From Desulfatirhabdium sp964549995 (GTDB taxonomy: Bacteria; Desulfobacterota; Desulfobacteria; Desulfobacterales; Desulfatirhabdiaceae): DNA of 15,727 bases. Made by a program: the position numbers and the translations under genes. The stretch lies in contig CAZJXF010000084.1 of NCBI GenBank assembly GCA_964549995.1, positions 1 to 15,727 of the forward strand, read 5' to 3'. Below the pieces are notes generated by a model that was not told the DNA's origin, did not search any database, and worked only from the letters and a program-made list of their open reading frames with translations. Shown here in pieces: positions 12,846 through 15,727 of the stretch (position 1 is its first letter; the number at the start of each line of letters is the position of its first letter).

Positions 12846-14471
12846 ATGTCTGATCTTCCCAAACCCAACGAGCTGATTTCACGAATCGATCGCACACCTC
12901 CCCGCACCGGGTGGATGGATACACCGGTCAACATCCGCAAGGGGATGTACTGCTATGCCGCCAATCCGAAAAGTGTCGAATATGTCGGGCTTCCGCATCC
13001 CCATGCCTGGAACCCCGTCGAAGAGGACTGGCATCTTCCGGAAAACTGGAAGGAAATTCTTCACGAAGGCTTCAAGGTCCGGCTGGAGCGGTTCCGGTCC
13101 TTCAAGGTCTTCATGGATATTTGTGTACGATGTGGGGCATGCGCCGACAAGTGCCATTTCTTTATCGGCACGGGGGACCCGAAGAACATGCCCGTTTTGC
13201 GGGCGGAGTTGCTGCGTTCGGTCTACCGAAACGATTTCACGACTGCCGGAAAAATCCTCAAGCGGATTGCGGGCGCCCGTCCGCTCACGATGGATGTCCT
13301 GAAGGAATGGTGGTACTACTTCTTTCAATGCACCGAATGCCGAAGATGCTCCGTCTTCTGCCCTTACGGCATCGACACGGCCGAAATCACGATCATGGGC
13401 CGGGAGCTTCTCAACCTGCTCGGGCTGAACATCGACTGGGTGGCGACCCCGGTAGCCAATTGTTATCGAACCGGCAACCACCTCGGCATTCAGCCGCATG
13501 CCTTTAAGGACATGATCGATTTCTTCGTCGACGACATCGAATCGATTACGGGGATCCGGGTAGAGCCCAATTTCAACAAAAAAGGAGCGGATATCCTGTT
13601 TATCACCCCTTCGGGAGACGTTTTCGCGGATCCGGGAACCTATACCTGCATGGGGTATCTGATGCTCCATCACTTCCTCAAGGAGAAATACGGGCTCGAC
13701 ATTACCTGGAGCACCTATGCATCCGAGGGAGGCAATTTCGGGTTCTTCACCTCCCACGAGACCATGAAGCGGCTCAACGCCAAGATGTATGCCGAAGCCA
13801 AGCGCCTTGGGGTCAAATGGATTCTGGGCGGGGAATGCGGCCACATGTGGCGGGTCATCAACCAGTACATGGATACGATGAACGGTCCGGCCGATTTTCT
13901 GGAAGAACCCGTGAATCCCATCACCGGTACCCGCTTCGAGAATGCCCGATCCACGAAAATGGTCCATATCTCCGAATTTACGGCGGATCTCATCAAGCAC
14001 GGCAAGCTCGATCTCGATCCCAGCCGGAACGACAATCTGGTTGTGACCTTCCATGATTCCTGCAACCCGTCCCGGGGGATGGGAATGTTCGATGAACCTC
14101 GGTACGTGATTCAAAACGTTGTCAAGAAGTTCTATGACATGCCGGCCAACACCATTCGGGAGCAAACCTTCTGTTGCGGCAGTGGCGCCGGATTGAACGC
14201 CGGTGAAAACATGGAACTTCGTCTCTGTGGCGGGCTTCCGAGGGCCATGGCGGTCAAGCATGTTCACGAAAAATACGGGGTCAACATGCTCGCCACCATC
14301 TGCGCCATCGACCGCGCCGCCCTGCCGACACTGATGGAGTATTATCTGCCGGATGTCCGGGTGACCGGCGTGACGGAACTGGTGGCCAATGCCTTGATCC
14401 TGCCGGGAGAACAGGAGCGTACCACCAATTTGCGCGGTGAACCGCTGCCGGGCATGGAGGAGGAGGAATAA
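12846..14471 (+). CDS. dsrK: Sulfite reduction complex subunit DsrK (HdrD-like iron-sulfur protein)
   Basis: Cytoplasmic catalytic subunit related to HdrD, proposed to reduce DsrC trisulfide during sulfate respiration. 541 residues; ATG 12846 after AAGGAG (12834-12839). Two ferredoxin motifs are intact: C93-x2-C96-x2-C99-x3-C103 and C162-x2-C165-x2-C168-x3-C172, for two [4Fe-4S] clusters. The C-terminal CCG domain has C331 (GGECGH), C406 (DSCNPSRG), C443-C444 (CCGSGAGLN) and C486. The last element reads CAID, so Asp489 occupies the place of the final Cys in a CxxC reading of the motif. This domain should carry the special catalytic [4Fe-4S] cluster. The stretch GRELLNLLGLNIDWVATP is typical of DsrK. 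The stop overlaps the dsrJ start (TAATG). Confidence 0.96.
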   Translation: MSDLPKPNELISRIDRTPPRTGWMDTPVNIRKGMYCYAANPKSVEYVGLPHPHAWNPVEEDWHLPENWKEILHEGFKVRLERFRSFKVFMDICVRCGACADKCHFFIGTGDPKNMPVLRAELLRSVYRNDFTTAGKILKRIAGARPLTMDVLKEWWYYFFQCTECRRCSVFCPYGIDTAEITIMGRELLNLLGLNIDWVATPVANCYRTGNHLGIQPHAFKDMIDFFVDDIESITGIRVEPNFNKKGADILFITPSGDVFADPGTYTCMGYLMLHHFLKEKYGLDITWSTYASEGGNFGFFTSHETMKRLNAKMYAEAKRLGVKWILGGECGHMWRVINQYMDTMNGPADFLEEPVNPITGTRFENARSTKMVHISEFTADLIKHGKLDLDPSRNDNLVVTFHDSCNPSRGMGMFDEPRYVIQNVVKKFYDMPANTIREQTFCCGSGAGLNAGENMELRLCGGLPRAMAVKHVHEKYGVNMLATICAIDRAALPTLMEYYLPDVRVTGVTELVANALILPGEQERTTNLRGEPLPGMEEEE

Positions 14472-14860
14472 TGGACGATCGAAAATACATCATGACCGGG
14501 TTGGTCATTTTTCTGGTGATTGCGACGTTCCCGTTCTGGTACAACTTGGGCAAGGCTTCGTCCGGTCCGGACATCAAGCTGACCGAAAAAGCCAAGGCGG
14601 CCAAGGAATGCGTCATGCCGACCACCTACATGCGTGCGGAGCACATGCAGCTTCTGGATTTGTGGCGGCATTCCGTTGTCCGAAACGGGGAGCGGATTTT
14701 CGTCAACGCCCAGGGCAAGGAATTCACGATGAGTCTGTCGAATACCTGCCTGGATTGCCACGCCAACAAGGCGGATTTCTGTGACAAATGTCACACCTAC
14801 GCTTCGGTGACGCCCTATTGCTGGGACTGTCATATCGACAATCCGAAGGAGGTGAAATGA
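14471..14860 (+). CDS. dsrJ: Triheme cytochrome c DsrJ
   Basis: Periplasmic triheme cytochrome c of the Dsr complex, 129 residues, held by an uncleaved N-terminal helix (about 9-25: GLVIFLVIATFPFWYNL). Three CXXCH sites are seen at C93-H97, C104-H108 and C117-H121. Cys47 (KECVM) matches the position known in this family to give one heme its unusual His/Cys ligation. His58 (EHM) and His67 (RHS) are candidate distal ligands for the others. AGGAGGA lies just before the ATG at 14471, which overlaps the dsrK stop. dsrO overlaps or abuts its own stop. Its redox role in the complex is still unsettled in the literature I know. Confidence 0.96.
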   Translation: MDDRKYIMTGLVIFLVIATFPFWYNLGKASSGPDIKLTEKAKAAKECVMPTTYMRAEHMQLLDLWRHSVVRNGERIFVNAQGKEFTMSLSNTCLDCHANKADFCDKCHTYASVTPYCWDCHIDNPKEVK

Positions 14861-15648
14861 TGGAAACCAGTAGACGACGATTCCTTCAAATGGCCGGCAT
14901 TGCGGCCGTCGGTCTGAGCGCCACACCGGTGCTGGACGCCTTTGCGGCGGAACATGGCGGTCATGAGGCCGCTCCTGCCGTAAAACCGGGGCCCGACGGT
15001 TTGAAGGCCAAGCAGTGGGCCATGGTGATCGACACCCGAAAGATCAAATCGGCCAAAGATTTGGAACCCATGATCGAGGCCTGCCACAAGATTCACAATA
15101 TACCAACGTTTACCGACAAGCATCACGAAATCAAATGGATCTGGCATGAGGAATACAAGCACGCTTTTCCGACGGATGTCGCCAAATTCATGGATGAGCG
15201 GCTTGAACATGTGCCCTTTCTGGTGCTGTGCAACCATTGTGAAAATCCGCCCTGTGTCCGTGCCTGCCCCACGAAGGCCACCTTCAAGCGGCCCAGCGAC
15301 GGAATCGTCATGATGGATTTTCACCGATGCATCGGCTGCCGATTCTGCATGGCTGCCTGTCCCTATGGTGCACGAAGCTTCAACTTCCGGGATCCAAGGC
15401 CCTTCATCAAGGAAACGAACAAGGAATTCCCTACCCGGATGAAGGGGGTCGTCGAGAAATGCAATTACTGCTCGGAACGGATCGCTATCGGAAAGCAGCC
15501 GGCCTGTGTCGAAGCATCCAACGGCATTCTCACTTTCGGGGATCTGTATGATCCGGAATCCGAAGTCCGGAAGCTCCTGAAGGAAAATTATACCATTCGT
15601 CGCAAGCAGAACCTCGGTACCGAGCCTTCTGTCTATTACATCGTGTGA
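14860..15648 (+). CDS. dsrO: Periplasmic iron-sulfur subunit DsrO with Tat signal
   Basis: Electron-transfer subunit of DmsB/NrfC type acting on the periplasmic side with DsrJ and DsrP. 262 residues. A Tat signal is visible (SRRRFLQMAG, then hydrophobic AIAAVGLSA, cut probably after AFA near residue 29). Cysteines from the mature part: C75 (EACHK); C124, C127, C132, C136; C157, C160, C163, C167; C201, C204, C216. Compared with four-cluster relatives, the first three Cys of motif I and the last Cys of motif IV (Ser220) are absent, leaving exactly 12 for three clusters. AAGGAGG (14846-14852) serves ATG 14860; ATG 14857, three bases earlier and overlapping the dsrJ stop, is the alternative. Confidence 0.95.
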   Translation: METSRRRFLQMAGIAAVGLSATPVLDAFAAEHGGHEAAPAVKPGPDGLKAKQWAMVIDTRKIKSAKDLEPMIEACHKIHNIPTFTDKHHEIKWIWHEEYKHAFPTDVAKFMDERLEHVPFLVLCNHCENPPCVRACPTKATFKRPSDGIVMMDFHRCIGCRFCMAACPYGARSFNFRDPRPFIKETNKEFPTRMKGVVEKCNYCSERIAIGKQPACVEASNGILTFGDLYDPESEVRKLLKENYTIRRKQNLGTEPSVYYIV

Positions 15649-15655
15649 GGTGACC

Positions 15656-15727
15656 ATGCTGGAACTCGCTATCCAAGGCAGCAAGAAATATTTCGGATGG
15701 ATCATCGCCCTGCTCGTGGTGATCGGT
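15656..15727 (+). CDS. dsrP: DsrP (NrfD-like quinol-interacting membrane subunit), 3' partial
   Basis: Only the first 24 codons are in the window: MLELAIQGSKKYFGWIIALL followed by VVIG. A short amphipathic start runs into a first transmembrane helix, as expected for the NrfD/PsrC-type ten-helix subunit DsrP that exchanges electrons and protons with menaquinone. The ATG at 15656 is seven bases after the dsrO stop, with GAGGTG just upstream. The call rests mainly on its position after dsrO and on the N-terminal style. Confidence 0.88.
   Translation, partial: MLELAIQGSKKYFGWIIALLVVIG

Noticed and set aside
12879..14267. Minus-strand open frame of 462 codons opposite dsrK
   Set aside because: It is complementary to the conserved dsrK reading frame and has no protein-like features of its own.

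Overview
The window is about 57% GC by eye and reads as one dense plus-strand stretch of chromosome from a sulfate-reducing bacterium, most likely a Desulfobacterota member of Desulfobacterales type. The basis is dsrM-dsrK-dsrJ-dsrO-dsrP in canonical order, HdrD-like and cytochrome c proteins with the expected motifs, and small inverted and heptamer repeats I associate with such genomes (recollection, not a search). No convincing minus-strand gene, RNA gene, CRISPR array or transposase gene is seen.

Region 1 (1-2974) is the end of a complex I operon: nuoM (5' end outside the window) and nuoN, two antiporter-like proton-pumping subunits. Region 2 (3142-6778) is a tightly overlapping three-gene unit: a cytoplasmic molybdopterin oxidoreductase of the PhsA/PsrA type, a four-cluster ferredoxin of DmsB/PsrB type, and a protein with two tandem GAF domains. 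The large subunit appears to lack the usual Cys/Sec/Ser ligand to molybdenum. It has no Tat signal, and no membrane anchor gene is present. Its place directly behind nuoN raises the possibility of an electron-input role. A good intrinsic terminator follows at 6932-6966.

Region 3 (6779-7349) is non-coding. It holds degenerate GT-rich heptamers, the terminator, and a 294-bp foldback element with perfect 11-bp terminal inverted repeats. Region 4 (7350-10215) is a second overlapping operon: an unrecognised four-helix membrane protein, mutY (adenine DNA glycosylase), and a DUF523-DUF1722 fusion of the TudS/RudS desulfidase type.

Region 5 (10216-11087) is a repeat-rich intergenic region. It contains a 124-bp element bounded by perfect 20-bp inverted repeats starting at the preceding stop codon, a second copy of the 294-bp foldback element (about 96% identical, same length), a 70-bp heptamer array (five units of one sequence, then five of a one-base variant), and a sigma70-like promoter with a palindrome in its spacer.

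Region 6 (11088-15727) is the dissimilatory sulfite reduction membrane complex: a stand-alone RsbRD N-terminal-type protein, a possible attenuator, then dsrM, dsrK, dsrJ, dsrO and the first 24 codons of dsrP. DsrMKJOP links the quinone pool and periplasmic redox centres to the cytoplasmic HdrD-like DsrK, which is thought to reduce DsrC trisulfide. The DsrO here has exactly the cysteines for three [4Fe-4S] clusters rather than four. With complex I, this complex covers two major membrane electron-transfer steps of the cell.
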